Shown here piece after piece: positions 25,058 to 34,634 of a stretch of DNA of 64,000 nt (within the stretch, counting starts at the first letter, position 1; the number at the start of each line of letters is the position of its first letter). The stretch lies in NCBI GenBank assembly GCA_964606695.1, contig CAZSHG010000005.1, positions 1 to 64,000 of the forward strand, given 5' to 3'. Source of the stretch: CAZSHG01 sp964606695 [NCBI: uncultured bacterium]. GTDB lineage: Bacteria > UBP14 > UBA6098. Under the pieces are notes generated by a model. The model did no database searches, was not told the origin of the DNA, and saw only the letters and a program-made list of their open reading frames with translations. The translations under genes were made by a program, and so were the position numbers.

Positions 25058-25741
25058 ATGATGGTCCTTGGAATTGAAACATCCGCTTCGTTAGGCTCGG
25101 TCGCATTGCTGGATACGATCGCAGACCGGATTATAGGCGATATTTCGATGGATATCCATACGGGACATTCCGAGAAAATAGTGCCTTTTATCGATTTTAT
25201 CCTCAACGAAACCGGGATTTCCATAGAAGATATCGAACTCGTCGCTGTATCAATGGGACCGGGATCTTTTGCCGGATTGAGAGTGGGGATTTCCAGCGCC
25301 AAAGGAATAGCGTTATCCCTCGACGTTCCCGTAGTCGGCGTGGATTCGCTGATGGGATGCGTCTATTCTCATCTTTTGCTATTCGATCGTGTTGGGGCTA
25401 TTTTCGACGCAAAGCGGGGGGAGGTTTACGGCGCGGCCTACTGCTCGAAGGATGAAGACATTCCAGAAATCCTTATCGAACCGAATATTTTTGAAATAGA
25501 CGACTTCATCGATAACTGTGTAGAAATGGAAATCGATACCTTTGCAGGAGACGTTTATAGAGAGGATATCCGCAAATCGATACCGGAACGTTCTACTTTA
25601 CCTGAAAAGGGATTTGAAAAGCCTAATGCACTATCAATAGCTATGTTAGGTCATATTATATATAGTAAACATGGAGAAGATAATATAAACGATCTATCTC
25701 CCAGATACTTAAGGAAGTTTATACCGGGGAAACCACGATGA
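25058..25741 (+). CDS. tsaB: tRNA threonylcarbamoyladenosine biosynthesis protein TsaB
   Basis: A 227-residue ASKHA-fold protein that scaffolds TsaD in making t6A37 on ANN-reading tRNAs. It begins MMVLGIETSASLGSVALLD and contains HSEKIVPFIDFIL and SMGPGSFAGLRVGISSAKGIAL, the core TsaB signature. ATG 25058 is preceded by aggtga; the frame from 25025 adds 11 residues that homologues lack. The stop overlaps the following purine nucleoside phosphorylase gene by 4 nt. Confidence 0.93.
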   Translation: MMVLGIETSASLGSVALLDTIADRIIGDISMDIHTGHSEKIVPFIDFILNETGISIEDIELVAVSMGPGSFAGLRVGISSAKGIALSLDVPVVGVDSLMGCVYSHLLLFDRVGAIFDAKRGEVYGAAYCSKDEDIPEILIEPNIFEIDDFIDNCVEMEIDTFAGDVYREDIRKSIPERSTLPEKGFEKPNALSIAMLGHIIYSKHGEDNINDLSPRYLRKFIPGKPR

Positions 25742-26559
25742 TCGATAGTCCGGAAAAGGCTGTTAAATGGCTGTATAATAACGGATTGGATAAATCGCAT
25801 ATCATTTCGATGGCCGTAGTATGCGGATCCGGGTTGGCTCAGGCAATAGACAATTACGTGGATAGGATTAATACATGGGACTACGAAGTCATTCCCGGAT
25901 TCTCGCGAACGACGGTGTCCGGGCACGGCGGTGAACTAATAATAGCTAAATTTAAGAACAGTAATAAGATAGCCCTTGTCTTCTCGGGAAGGATACACCT
26001 ATATGAGGGAATCAACGCCGACCCGTTGTTTTTTCAGGTAAGGCTTGTTAAGGCTCTGAATATCAAGAGGTTAATACTTACGTGTTCCGTCGGTTCGCTC
26101 ATAAACGAATCCGAACCGGGTTCACTCGGTCTAATACGGGACCAGATAGATTTCCAGATGGCGAATGTCGCTGTAGAGCAGACCGGGAAGGGCAATCCCG
26201 TCCATCCGGTTTATGACGACGAACTCGCGGAGATTTTGTCCAGATCGGCTCTCAAGACTAACATAAAGCTGACCGAAGGTATATTTTGTAGCGTATTGGG
26301 GCCGACTTACGAGACTCCCGCCGAGGTATGGATGTTGAGGAAAATGGGTTGTAGCTGGGTATCGATGTCAACGACTAAAGAAGCCGTAGAGGCTAATTTG
26401 CTTGGATTAAGAACTGCGGGGATAACGGGAATCGCCAATACGATGAAAGCCTATTACGGCGAGGGGGAGACAACTCACGATGAAGTCCTTTTCGCGTCGA
26501 AGCGGTCCTCCGACGCCCTCTGGAAATTGCTTTCGACGGCGAGTTTCGATTTAGGTTGA
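25738..26559 (+). CDS. Purine-nucleoside phosphorylase
   Basis: A 273-residue trimeric-type (PNP/MTAP family) nucleoside phosphorylase that splits purine nucleosides with phosphate in salvage. Visible motifs are VVCGSGLAQA, the phosphate-binding GRIHLYEG, CSVGSLINE in place of the usual NAAGG-type block, and GPTYETPAEVWMLRKMG followed by VSMST. The deviation at the asparagine-rich block may alter substrate preference. It overlaps tsaB by 4 nt and precedes accD by 53 nt. Confidence 0.88.
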   Translation: MIDSPEKAVKWLYNNGLDKSHIISMAVVCGSGLAQAIDNYVDRINTWDYEVIPGFSRTTVSGHGGELIIAKFKNSNKIALVFSGRIHLYEGINADPLFFQVRLVKALNIKRLILTCSVGSLINESEPGSLGLIRDQIDFQMANVAVEQTGKGNPVHPVYDDELAEILSRSALKTNIKLTEGIFCSVLGPTYETPAEVWMLRKMGCSWVSMSTTKEAVEANLLGLRTAGITGIANTMKAYYGEGETTHDEVLFASKRSSDALWKLLSTASFDLG

Positions 26560-26612
26560 CATAGCTGATAAAGGGATTATATTCACGCAAAATTAAGAAT
26601 AGGAGATAAACG

Positions 26613-27461
26613 ATGTCCTGGTTTAAGAGAAAGAAACATTACGGGCCGGTCGCTCAATCGCCGAGGGAAGTCCCCGACGGCCTTTGGGCTAAATGTGACG
26701 CATGTAGTGAAATAATCTATAAAAGGGAATTGGCCAAGAACTTCTGGGTTTGTCCCAACTGTTCAAATCACTTTAGAATAGGATCGAGGGAATATATCTC
26801 GTTTCTCGTTGACGAGGGAACTCTCGAGGAAAGAGATAAAGATATTAAATCTGAAGATCCTTTAAAATTCTACGATTCAAAGCCTTATACGCAAAGAATT
26901 GAATCGGCTTATAAGAAAAGCGGACTTAATGAGGCTATTATTACCGGATTAGGTGAAATAGACGGAATACAGACGAGCCTCGGTTTTATGGATTTTAAGT
27001 TCATCGGCGGATCGATGGGTAGCGCTCTGGGCGAGAAAGTTACGAGGGCTATAGAACGCGCTCTCGAACATAAAATCCCGCTGGTGATTATCTCGGCAAG
27101 CGGCGGCGCTCGTATGCAGGAATCTATCTTGAGCTTGATGCAAATGGCAAAGACCGGGACGGCACTGACACTTCTAAACGACGCGGGATTGCCCTTCATA
27201 TCTGTGCTGACTCATCCTACGACAGCCGGTGTTATGGCCAGTTACGCCAGTCTCGGCGATATTATCGTAGCGGAGCCGGGAGCACTGCTCGGTTTTGCCG
27301 GGCCGAGAGTTATCCAGGAGACTATCGGCGAGGAATTGCCCGAGGGTTTCCAGAGTTCCGAATTTTTCCTCGATCATGGATTCCTGGATATAATTAGTCC
27401 GCGTAGTGAATTGAAACGCAATATCGCATTATTATTGGAATACACATATAATCCGGTTTAG
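26613..27461 (+). CDS. accD: Acetyl-CoA carboxylase carboxyltransferase subunit beta
   Basis: A 282-residue AccD, half of the carboxyltransferase that moves CO2 from biotin to acetyl-CoA for fatty-acid synthesis. The N-terminal zinc ribbon uses C28, C31, C47 and C50. The crotonase-fold core has SASGGARMQE and LTHPTTAGVMASYASLGD, with GFAGPRVIQETI near the end. ATG 26613 follows aggaga. accA is not in the window. It faces the prepilin gene, with a terminator between them. Confidence 0.96.
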   Translation: MSWFKRKKHYGPVAQSPREVPDGLWAKCDACSEIIYKRELAKNFWVCPNCSNHFRIGSREYISFLVDEGTLEERDKDIKSEDPLKFYDSKPYTQRIESAYKKSGLNEAIITGLGEIDGIQTSLGFMDFKFIGGSMGSALGEKVTRAIERALEHKIPLVIISASGGARMQESILSLMQMAKTGTALTLLNDAGLPFISVLTHPTTAGVMASYASLGDIIVAEPGALLGFAGPRVIQETIGEELPEGFQSSEFFLDHGFLDIISPRSELKRNIALLLEYTYNPV

Positions 27462-27592
27462 GATTTGGTTTGGAAAACGTCTTCTGATAGCTATTAACCC
27501 CCATGCAATCTATCATAAGGAATATTATGTAAACCTATGAAGAAAAACCGGTTTCCTTCCTTTTTCTCTCCCCCCTCCCTCGTTCTGATGTC

Positions 27593-27623
27593 CAATAAAA
27601 AACCGCGAAAAAAATCCGCGGTT
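27593..27623 (-). terminator. Intrinsic terminator of the prepilin gene
   Basis: On the minus strand the stem AACCGCG/CGCGGTT (27623-27617 with 27607-27601) is followed by TTTTTATTGG. It lies 28 nt after the prepilin stop codon. Confidence 0.8.
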
Positions 27624-27650
27624 GATATCATTATTTGAATTAAGAGACGT

Positions 27651-28148
27651 CTATTTACATGGCGCGCCGTTTTTGTTGACCACGATATAGACGTCGTCGC
27701 CGAACTCGAGCATCTCGCCATTCTCACCGTTGAGAGTATAATAGCTCCCTTGGTTGGTTCCGCCGTCGTGGAGAAGATCGGGGCCGACATATACTACACC
27801 GATCCAGCTTATTCCTCCCTCCATCGACCATTCTTCATAGTCATAAACTGCGTTCAGGGGGTCTCTATCGGGTCCCGGCCATTCTTCGAGATAATTTGGG
27901 ACAAGGCCGGGCGGTGTTATATTCGGCCATACGTCGGGCGGATAGCATCCTTTTTCGGCATAGAAACTCTCGAGGGCTTGATACATCCTTTTCAAATGCA
28001 ATCTTGCCTGCGAATATTTCGCGCGTCGTGCGGCTTCTGAGAACCGGGGTATCGCAATAGCCGCCAGAACACCGACGATGACGACGACTATCATCAATTC
28101 GACGAGGGTAAAACCTCTTTTTTTCTTATTTATTAATTCGCGCACCAT
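27651..28148 (-). CDS. Type IV prepilin / pseudopilin-like protein
   Basis: A 165-residue prepilin. The short basic leader MVRELINKKKRG precedes the class III cleavage site FTLVELMIVVVIVGVLAAIAIP, with Phe1 and Glu5 of the mature chain present. The mature domain has a helix (RAKYSQARLHLKRMYQALESFYAEKGCYPP) and a beta-rich end with paired cysteines, resembling GspG/PilA-type proteins. It is probably cleaved by PilD and assembled into a pilus or type II secretion pseudopilus. No assembly genes are adjacent. A palindrome 107 nt upstream is shared with the other prepilin gene at 43.5 kb. Confidence 0.92.
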   Translation of the reverse strand: MVRELINKKKRGFTLVELMIVVVIVGVLAAIAIPRFSEAARRAKYSQARLHLKRMYQALESFYAEKGCYPPDVWPNITPPGLVPNYLEEWPGPDRDPLNAVYDYEEWSMEGGISWIGVVYVGPDLLHDGGTNQGSYYTLNGENGEMLEFGDDVYIVVNKNGAPCK

Positions 28149-28255
28149 CTCGACCTTTATTGTGCAATAGCTGTGCCATTATTCTTCAATCTCTAATTCC
28201 TTATTATGTAAGGACTTATATATGTGTGTCCCGAATAGTGTTTTATAATTGACCA

Positions 28256-28274
28256 CGCATTTTGCAAAACGCAA
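28256..28274 (-). promoter_or_regulatory. Shared palindromic motif upstream of the first prepilin gene
   Basis: Read on the minus strand this is TTGCGTTTTGCAAAATGCG. It matches 16 of 19 bases of the motif at 43407-43425, which is also upstream of, and in the same orientation as, a prepilin gene. It may be an operator or part of a promoter. Confidence 0.45.
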
Positions 28275-28288
28275 TCATATCAGGAGCA

Positions 28289-30169
28289 CTATTTTATATA
28301 GATTAACTCTTTGCTTTCGATAATTTCTTTAGATTGCGCTCTTAAATAGTAAATCCCGGACGGCAATCCTCTGCAATCTATATTTAACGTATGCTCTCCC
28401 TCAATTAACTGGCCCCGGAATAATTCGCGTCTCTTGCGTCCGAGGATGTCATGCAGGGAAATATCTATCTCCGGCATATTATCAGGTATTACGATAACGG
28501 CCCTGGCTATGCCGTTGAATGGATTGGGGTAGATTACGCCTATCGCGAATTGACCCGGTTTTCGCGTTCCTTGCTCATCTATACCTGACAGACTGAAAAC
28601 GAAATCGGCATCCGTGATAGTCGTATCGTCCGGCAGGTTTTCGATTATTATTAAACGGGGTTCCTGGATACCCAGGCTTTCTTTATATGTCCCCACGAAC
28701 CATGAACCTTCCCACGCCGGTAGGTTTTCAAAGGAGTATTCTCCAAACGAATCCGTGTAAGTCATCTGCCACGCTTTTTTAAAAGCGAGTTCGTTGTTGT
28801 TCACAATAACTATTGCGCTATCGACCGGGTCTTCGTCGATATCGACGACGTTACCTGAGATGCTGTTATCTATCCATGCCTCCCCCAGGACGAAATTATA
28901 TCCCGTTACTGTATCTCCCATCTCCACCGAAATATCGTCGTATTCCCATGGATAAACGTCATAACCGTAAGTTTCCAGTGTAAGATTGTAGGTCGAATCG
29001 CCGCCGGCTCCCTTCACCGATATGAGAAAAGAGCCATCTTCGGCCGTTCTTGCGACGAAATCGCCGAAATCGTCGGCGTCGGCGTATATCCATAATCCTT
29101 CGTTTTCGGCGTCACCATGTATCGACGAGTCGATCACGGTGCCGCTAATAGCGGCATCGAGATGCCTTAAGTCGAAATCGATATCATATACGTCGCCCGT
29201 ATCGGGAACCAGGATATCTCTTCTTGCCGGGTAGCCGAAATATCCCGCAGGGAAACTCTCATAATCCAGGAATCCGACTCTTGTGCTTCCGGGCATAGCC
29301 GGCACCCGGTATTCGCCTGTAATCTGGTTATGTATTGCCGCGGTCACGCTGTATGTAGTCGTATTAAAGGCGAGTATAATAAAGAATCCCGGCACCGGCG
29401 TGCCGCCGTCCAGAGTGATATTTCCCCGGATATGTTGAGACAGAACCGGACACGTGATATCGGCTCTGACACTATCGTCCATCGAACCGAATTCAACAAT
29501 CGTGCTCGCAACGATATGGTCGCCGTCAAGCGGGATAGCCTGAATCATATAAGAGCTATCTCTTTCGGGAACGGCAATAAAAAATCTGCCGGTAGAATCC
29601 GTTAATACCGGGTCGATATCGCTTTCGGCGAGGACACAATATGCGGGATAAACGACCTCCGCGCTGTCCTCGGCGGAATAAACCGTTCCATAAATATAGG
29701 GTATTTCCGGTTCGATATCGGGTTCGGGAGGGATTACTTTCATTATAGCGGTATCGACGCTACCGTCGCCGTCGTCCTTCGCTACGAGGAAAAAATATAT
29801 CGTATCTACTCTTATCGGAGATAACGGCGGGTCCATATCGATAACCGTAACGTAAGTCATCTCGCCGTTTGCCGTGGAATCGAGGTCTCCACGGATGTGA
29901 TCGCCGGTGAGCCAGCCGATTGGCGGAACGCCGTCGATTATTTTCATAAACTTATCCATTTCCGTAAGATTGAGAATACGGTCGCTGTTTTGGTCTATAA
30001 ACAGCCGGACGGTAAGAGATTGCCCCGGAGACGAGAAATCCGCGGTTATATAAACCTCCTGTGGCGGATCGATTACCACACTTTCCGAGCCGTCGATGAG
30101 CAAGTTAGGATCGGCGTGGAGACAGAGTGCCGTCGCTATCAGAAATAGAAAAACATGATTCACTTTCAT
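28289..30169 (-). CDS. Secreted multi-domain protein with sorting domain
   Basis: A 626-residue exported protein with signal peptide MKVNHVFLFLIATALCLHAD. It has a Ca-binding-like segment (DQNSDRILNLTEMDKFM), then several carboxypeptidase-regulatory-like beta-sandwiches (IYGTVYSAEDSAEVVYPAYC, GNITLDGGTPVPGFFI, ISGTVIDSSIHG, ISGNVVDIDEDPVDSAIV). It ends with a type IX-like sorting domain: VIYPNPFNG...LHDILGRK...GLPSGIYYLRA...KELIYIK. No enzyme motif is seen; it is probably a surface adhesin or structural protein. It follows the 30.2-kb LVIVD protein by 24 nt on the same strand. Confidence 0.8.
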   Translation of the reverse strand: MKVNHVFLFLIATALCLHADPNLLIDGSESVVIDPPQEVYITADFSSPGQSLTVRLFIDQNSDRILNLTEMDKFMKIIDGVPPIGWLTGDHIRGDLDSTANGEMTYVTVIDMDPPLSPIRVDTIYFFLVAKDDGDGSVDTAIMKVIPPEPDIEPEIPYIYGTVYSAEDSAEVVYPAYCVLAESDIDPVLTDSTGRFFIAVPERDSSYMIQAIPLDGDHIVASTIVEFGSMDDSVRADITCPVLSQHIRGNITLDGGTPVPGFFIILAFNTTTYSVTAAIHNQITGEYRVPAMPGSTRVGFLDYESFPAGYFGYPARRDILVPDTGDVYDIDFDLRHLDAAISGTVIDSSIHGDAENEGLWIYADADDFGDFVARTAEDGSFLISVKGAGGDSTYNLTLETYGYDVYPWEYDDISVEMGDTVTGYNFVLGEAWIDNSISGNVVDIDEDPVDSAIVIVNNNELAFKKAWQMTYTDSFGEYSFENLPAWEGSWFVGTYKESLGIQEPRLIIIENLPDDTTITDADFVFSLSGIDEQGTRKPGQFAIGVIYPNPFNGIARAVIVIPDNMPEIDISLHDILGRKRRELFRGQLIEGEHTLNIDCRGLPSGIYYLRAQSKEIIESKELIYIK

Positions 30170-30193
30170 ATCGACCTTCCCTACATTAAAAGG

Positions 30194-32287
30194 TTATTTG
30201 ACCAATATTAATTTCGCCTCGTATTCGCGGTTACCGGTTTTCGCTTTCGCGAGGAATATTCCCGACCGCATGTTTTTCGGAGGCGTCCACACCACTTCGT
30301 TGTCGTTAATTCTATCGAATTGTAGCGGCGAGGAGACGATATCGCCTTTGAGATTGTAAATTGCTATGATCGAGTTAGTCGGCAACTCTATCTTGCAGGA
30401 ACTATTAAATGGATTTGGACTGACTCTCAAGGATTTTTCAGCAGGCAGAATTTTCTCTTCCTCAATACCGAATTCGGAATTTCTGAGGATCAATAGGGCG
30501 TCCCTATCGGCGACGAAGATGTAATTCAAATCCGCGTGGACGTCGTTGGCCGCGCCGCCCGTTTCGAATGGATCATAAGCGACCAGAGAATCTCCGGGAG
30601 CTATTATCTTGAAAGGCTGGACGCCGTCACGATCCATTGCGATATAGAGCCATTCGCCGGAAATAGCTATGCCCTCGGCATCGTCCTCCGTCTCATATTC
30701 CGCCACCAGTTCCGGCGAGGAGGGATCCGATATATCGAAGATCAATATACCGTCGTCTCCAGCCGAGGCGTAGGCATATTCGCCTACCACGTTGACCTCG
30801 GAATAATCTTTGCCTGCGCCCGCCGGTTCCTCCGCATATCTGGTCATCGATAGAGGATCGAAGACGAGGAAACCATCGGTTCTATCGCATATATAAACGA
30901 ATTCTGGAGTTGCGGCAAAGGCCTTGGGATTCGGTGCGACCGCTTCGGCTATAAGCGAGGGACTCGTAGGATCGTAAACATTGACCTGCGCGAGCCCCTC
31001 AGTAGTAAGGACGTAACATAGCAACATGTCGAGCTGGACGTCGAGGGCATTTCCGCTAACTGCGACCGAAGTAACCGGCGTGGGAAAATCGTATAATCCA
31101 GCGGACTCGAAGATCATAAGGTCATCCGAACCGGCGGCGGCGTAGATATAATCAGAGAGATAAAATGCACCGTCGAAACTCATTCCACCGCGATAGTGGA
31201 AGGTATGATCCGGATCCTCCATGTCCGCGAGGTTAAAACCATCGATACCGAAATTACCAGACGCGGTAAGCATTCTCGAACCGCTTGCCCAGATATAGTC
31301 GATATAGGAATGGCGGTCCTCCCTGCTGACGAAAGTCAGATTATCCGGATCGGTGGTAACATCGAGAACCTGCAATCCTTCCGGAGTGGAGAAATACACG
31401 AGATTATCGGCGTATTCGACTCTGAGAACGGTAGTAATACTCGTGGGATAATGGTCGATATATTCCGGGGATGTCGGGGAACTAACGTCTATAGCTACGA
31501 CACCGTAATTCGACGCCGCGGCGTAGATTGTATTACCGTGCAGAGTAACTCCAGTGACCGCTCCGGAGGTAGGCGCGGGGTAGCTCGTTACCGAGGTGGG
31601 CGTATTCGGATCCGTTATATCTATTATTGTTACACCGGTGTTATCCGATGCTACCGCGAGGTAATCGCCCAGAACAGCGGCCTCCCGGAAATAGGAAGTC
31701 GATGAAATACTCCCGAGGACATCCGGCGCGGTCGGATCGCTAATATCGGCTATTGCCAATCCGCCCAAACCCCTGATTATATACGCGTAATCGCCGTCCA
31801 CCTGGATGTCGCTCATTCCGCCATACATTGTTACGAAAGCCACTCGCCACGGCGACGTCGGCGAAGAAACATCTATTATGTGAAAACCCGAAAGTTTTCC
31901 GCCACAATAGGCGTAATCCCCCTGAAGCTCTATAGTAACTATTTCGTCCATTACGTCGGTTTCGCCGACAAAGGTGAGGTGTTCGGGGTCGGTTTTATCC
32001 AGAATAACGACTCCCCTATTGTGCGCGGCGACGTAAAGGTAATTTCCGGATACCGCGATATCGGAGACGTTCTCGCCAAGATAAAACGTGGAAATGACGT
32101 GGCAATCCAGAGAATCGGAGATGTCGAAAACGCCCACGCCGTAAGGGAACCCCGCGAACAAATAATCTCCTTCGGCGTTTATGTATTCGAAATTCGACCA
32201 CAGTTCGCTCCCGATATAAAGCAGTGGGGTTTCGGCGAATACGATGGCTGTTAGAACCAGCGCGATAATTATTATGCCCATTTTCAT
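30194..32287 (-). CDS. LVIVD-repeat beta-propeller protein with sorting domain
   Basis: A 697-residue exported protein (signal MKMGIIIIALVLTAIVFAET). Residues about 25-600 are diverged repeats of about 42-48 residues with cores such as GNYLYVAAHNRGVVILD, GDYAYIIRGLGGLAIADIS and GEYAYASAGDDGILIFDIS, the LVIVD type expected to fold as beta-propellers. Residues about 615-697 are a type IX-like sorting domain (SPNPFNSSCKIELP...SGIFLAKAK...AKLILVK). Its ATG shares its A with the TGA of purL (tgatg), so translation is coupled to a purine-synthesis gene, which is odd for a secreted protein. Confidence 0.82.
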   Translation of the reverse strand: MKMGIIIIALVLTAIVFAETPLLYIGSELWSNFEYINAEGDYLFAGFPYGVGVFDISDSLDCHVISTFYLGENVSDIAVSGNYLYVAAHNRGVVILDKTDPEHLTFVGETDVMDEIVTIELQGDYAYCGGKLSGFHIIDVSSPTSPWRVAFVTMYGGMSDIQVDGDYAYIIRGLGGLAIADISDPTAPDVLGSISSTSYFREAAVLGDYLAVASDNTGVTIIDITDPNTPTSVTSYPAPTSGAVTGVTLHGNTIYAAASNYGVVAIDVSSPTSPEYIDHYPTSITTVLRVEYADNLVYFSTPEGLQVLDVTTDPDNLTFVSREDRHSYIDYIWASGSRMLTASGNFGIDGFNLADMEDPDHTFHYRGGMSFDGAFYLSDYIYAAAGSDDLMIFESAGLYDFPTPVTSVAVSGNALDVQLDMLLCYVLTTEGLAQVNVYDPTSPSLIAEAVAPNPKAFAATPEFVYICDRTDGFLVFDPLSMTRYAEEPAGAGKDYSEVNVVGEYAYASAGDDGILIFDISDPSSPELVAEYETEDDAEGIAISGEWLYIAMDRDGVQPFKIIAPGDSLVAYDPFETGGAANDVHADLNYIFVADRDALLILRNSEFGIEEEKILPAEKSLRVSPNPFNSSCKIELPTNSIIAIYNLKGDIVSSPLQFDRINDNEVVWTPPKNMRSGIFLAKAKTGNREYEAKLILVK

Positions 32288-34509
32288 CAGATATTTCCTT
32301 TCATTAATTCGGGTATCGCATTGTGATATATATTATCAAGCTCTTTTAAATCGATTGAAAGAACGTCTTCAATTATCAATCTATTGCCTGCTACTTTGCC
32401 TATATTATAAGCAGTTAGATCATAATCTATAAGTAATTGCTCGAAAAAATACGTGTTATCATCTTCTATATTAATGAGATAGCGTGCCTGAGTTTCCGAG
32501 AAGAGGAATTTAATTGGGTCATTATATTCGGGTAATTCGATTTTTGCGCCGACGTTTCCCCATATACAACATTCCGCCAGAGCTACGGCTAATCCGCCGT
32601 CGGAAATATCGTGGCAGGATTGGATTATTCCGAGTTTGTTTGTATGTCGGATTAGCTCGAACATCTTGATTTCCAACGACATATCTACGCGTGGCGAGTT
32701 GCCCTTAGGATCGCTTATAAGTAACTTCTGGAGAGCGCTTCCGCCAAGTTCAGACTCTTCTGTTTCGCCGAGAAGATATATAGTGGAACCTTCGACAAAG
32801 GGCGCACGAATGATATTTTCCTCATCCTCGAGTATGCCGATCATGCCGATTGTTGGTGTCGGATAGATCGGGCCGTCGGGGGATTCGTTGTAGAAGCTGA
32901 CGTTACCGCCGGTAACGGGTATATTATAGGCACGACAGGCGTCCCCCACCCCGCGGATCGATTCAACGAAAAGCCAGTATCGCTCCGGTATTTCCGGATT
33001 AGGGAAATTCAGGCAATTCGTAATTCCAATCGGCGTCGCACCGGTCGCAATGACATTTCTCGCCGATTCCGCTACAGCCTGCATAGCGCCCATGCATGGG
33101 TTCAGATAACAGTATCGCCCATTGCAGTCGGTGCTAACGGCGATAAAACTGTCCGTGCCCTTGACTCGCATCAACGCTGAGTCGTAACCCGGAACTATGG
33201 CCGTGTCCGTGCCCACCTGATGGTCGTATTGCTCGTAAACCCAGCGTTTGGAAGCGATTGTCGGCATAGAGAGTATTTTGAGAAGGGTTTCTCCGGGATC
33301 GAGACTGCTGGAATCGAGTTTATTTGCCGTCCAACCGCGGATTTCGTCGATATAGTCCGGTTTTCGGAAGGGGCGGTCATAAACTGGCGCACCACCGCCC
33401 AGAACGAGAGAGGATGCTGGAATATCGCAAACTTTTTCGCCGTGCCAATCGCAGATCAAACTATCGCCCTCGATAACCTCGCCTATACGGTCTATATGCA
33501 GGTCCCATTTATCCGCGATTTCGATTATTCTGTCGGCAAACTCGACCTTAGCGATAACGAGCATTCGCTCCTGGCTTTCGGATAGAAGTATTTCGTAGGG
33601 TGTCATTCCGGATTCGCGCAGGGGGACGTTGTCGAGATCCAAACGAATGCCCACTTCCCCGGCCTCCGCAGTTTCCGACGAACTGCAACTTATTCCCGCC
33701 GCGCCCATGTCCTGTATTCCGACGGCGTAGTCCTTATCTATTATTTCCAATGTCGCTTCGAGAAGCTGTTTTTCGAGGAAAGGGTCGCCTATTTGCACAC
33801 TGGATCGATCCTCCGCGGATTGTTCGGACAAATCCACGCTGGCGAAGGTCGCGCCGTGGATGCCGTCGCGACCGGTGGAAGCGCCCAGAATGAAAACCGG
33901 GTTGCCGATTCCACTGGCTTTCGCGGGCATCATCTTATCGACATCGACTATACCAACCGCCATCGCGTTTACAAGACAATTGCCACCGTAGGCTTTGTCG
34001 AAGACCACCTCACCCCCGACCGTCGGGACGCCAAAACAGTTGCCGTAACTTGCGATGCCCTCGACCACGCCATTGAACAGATGCTGTTGCCTGGGCGATT
34101 TCAGTTCGCCGAATCGAAGACTGTCTAGGGCGGCGATAGGACGCGCGCCCATGCTGAAGACGTCGCGCAGAATTCCGCCGATTCCGGTTGCCGCGCCCTG
34201 AAAGGGTTCCAGCGCGGAGGGATGATTGTGGCTCTCGATCTTGAAAACGACTGCCTTGCCGTCGCCTATATCCAGCGCGCCGGCGTTCTCCTCCCCAGCG
34301 CCCGCGAGAACTCGTTCGCCCTCACGTGGGAATGTCTTGATATATTTTATCGAGCTTTTATAACTGCAATGTTCGCTCCACATCACGGAATAAACGCCGA
34401 GTTCGGCGAAGGTGGGCGTCCGACCCAGATATTCGATAATGCGGTTGTATTCCTCTTCGGTGAGTCCGTGTTCGAATGCAAGTTGCAGATTGACTTCGGG
34501 TTGTTTCAT
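32287..34509 (-). CDS. purL: Phosphoribosylformylglycinamidine synthase subunit PurL
   Basis: A 740-residue small-type PurL, which acts with PurS and PurQ to make FGAM in purine synthesis. N-terminal blocks VMWSEHCSYKSS and FKIESHNHPSALEPFQGAATGIGGILRD hold the ATP-binding and catalytic His region. Later blocks include DMGAAGISCSSSE, GGNVSFYNE and CHDISDGGLAVALAE. Length is normal for the type without a fused glutaminase. purQ and purS are not in the window. A promoter near consensus lies upstream at 34542-34570. Confidence 0.96.
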   Translation of the reverse strand: MKQPEVNLQLAFEHGLTEEEYNRIIEYLGRTPTFAELGVYSVMWSEHCSYKSSIKYIKTFPREGERVLAGAGEENAGALDIGDGKAVVFKIESHNHPSALEPFQGAATGIGGILRDVFSMGARPIAALDSLRFGELKSPRQQHLFNGVVEGIASYGNCFGVPTVGGEVVFDKAYGGNCLVNAMAVGIVDVDKMMPAKASGIGNPVFILGASTGRDGIHGATFASVDLSEQSAEDRSSVQIGDPFLEKQLLEATLEIIDKDYAVGIQDMGAAGISCSSSETAEAGEVGIRLDLDNVPLRESGMTPYEILLSESQERMLVIAKVEFADRIIEIADKWDLHIDRIGEVIEGDSLICDWHGEKVCDIPASSLVLGGGAPVYDRPFRKPDYIDEIRGWTANKLDSSSLDPGETLLKILSMPTIASKRWVYEQYDHQVGTDTAIVPGYDSALMRVKGTDSFIAVSTDCNGRYCYLNPCMGAMQAVAESARNVIATGATPIGITNCLNFPNPEIPERYWLFVESIRGVGDACRAYNIPVTGGNVSFYNESPDGPIYPTPTIGMIGILEDEENIIRAPFVEGSTIYLLGETEESELGGSALQKLLISDPKGNSPRVDMSLEIKMFELIRHTNKLGIIQSCHDISDGGLAVALAECCIWGNVGAKIELPEYNDPIKFLFSETQARYLINIEDDNTYFFEQLLIDYDLTAYNIGKVAGNRLIIEDVLSIDLKELDNIYHNAIPELMKGNI

Positions 34510-34541
34510 GAGATATTTCCGGTTAGAATTAACATATATTA

Positions 34542-34570
34542 AATATAATTTCGATAGACCTAAAGGTCAA
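34542..34570 (-). promoter_or_regulatory. Promoter of purL
   Basis: On the minus strand, TTGACC (34570-34565) and TATATT (34547-34542) have 17-nt spacing. A palindrome GACCTAAAGGTC (34557-34568) overlaps the -35 element and could be an operator. Confidence 0.7.
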
Positions 34571-34634
34571 GTATTTCCGTTTAATTGAACTTAAAACTTG
34601 ACAGTGGCTGTTTTTTCTTTTTCTTAGAAACAAT

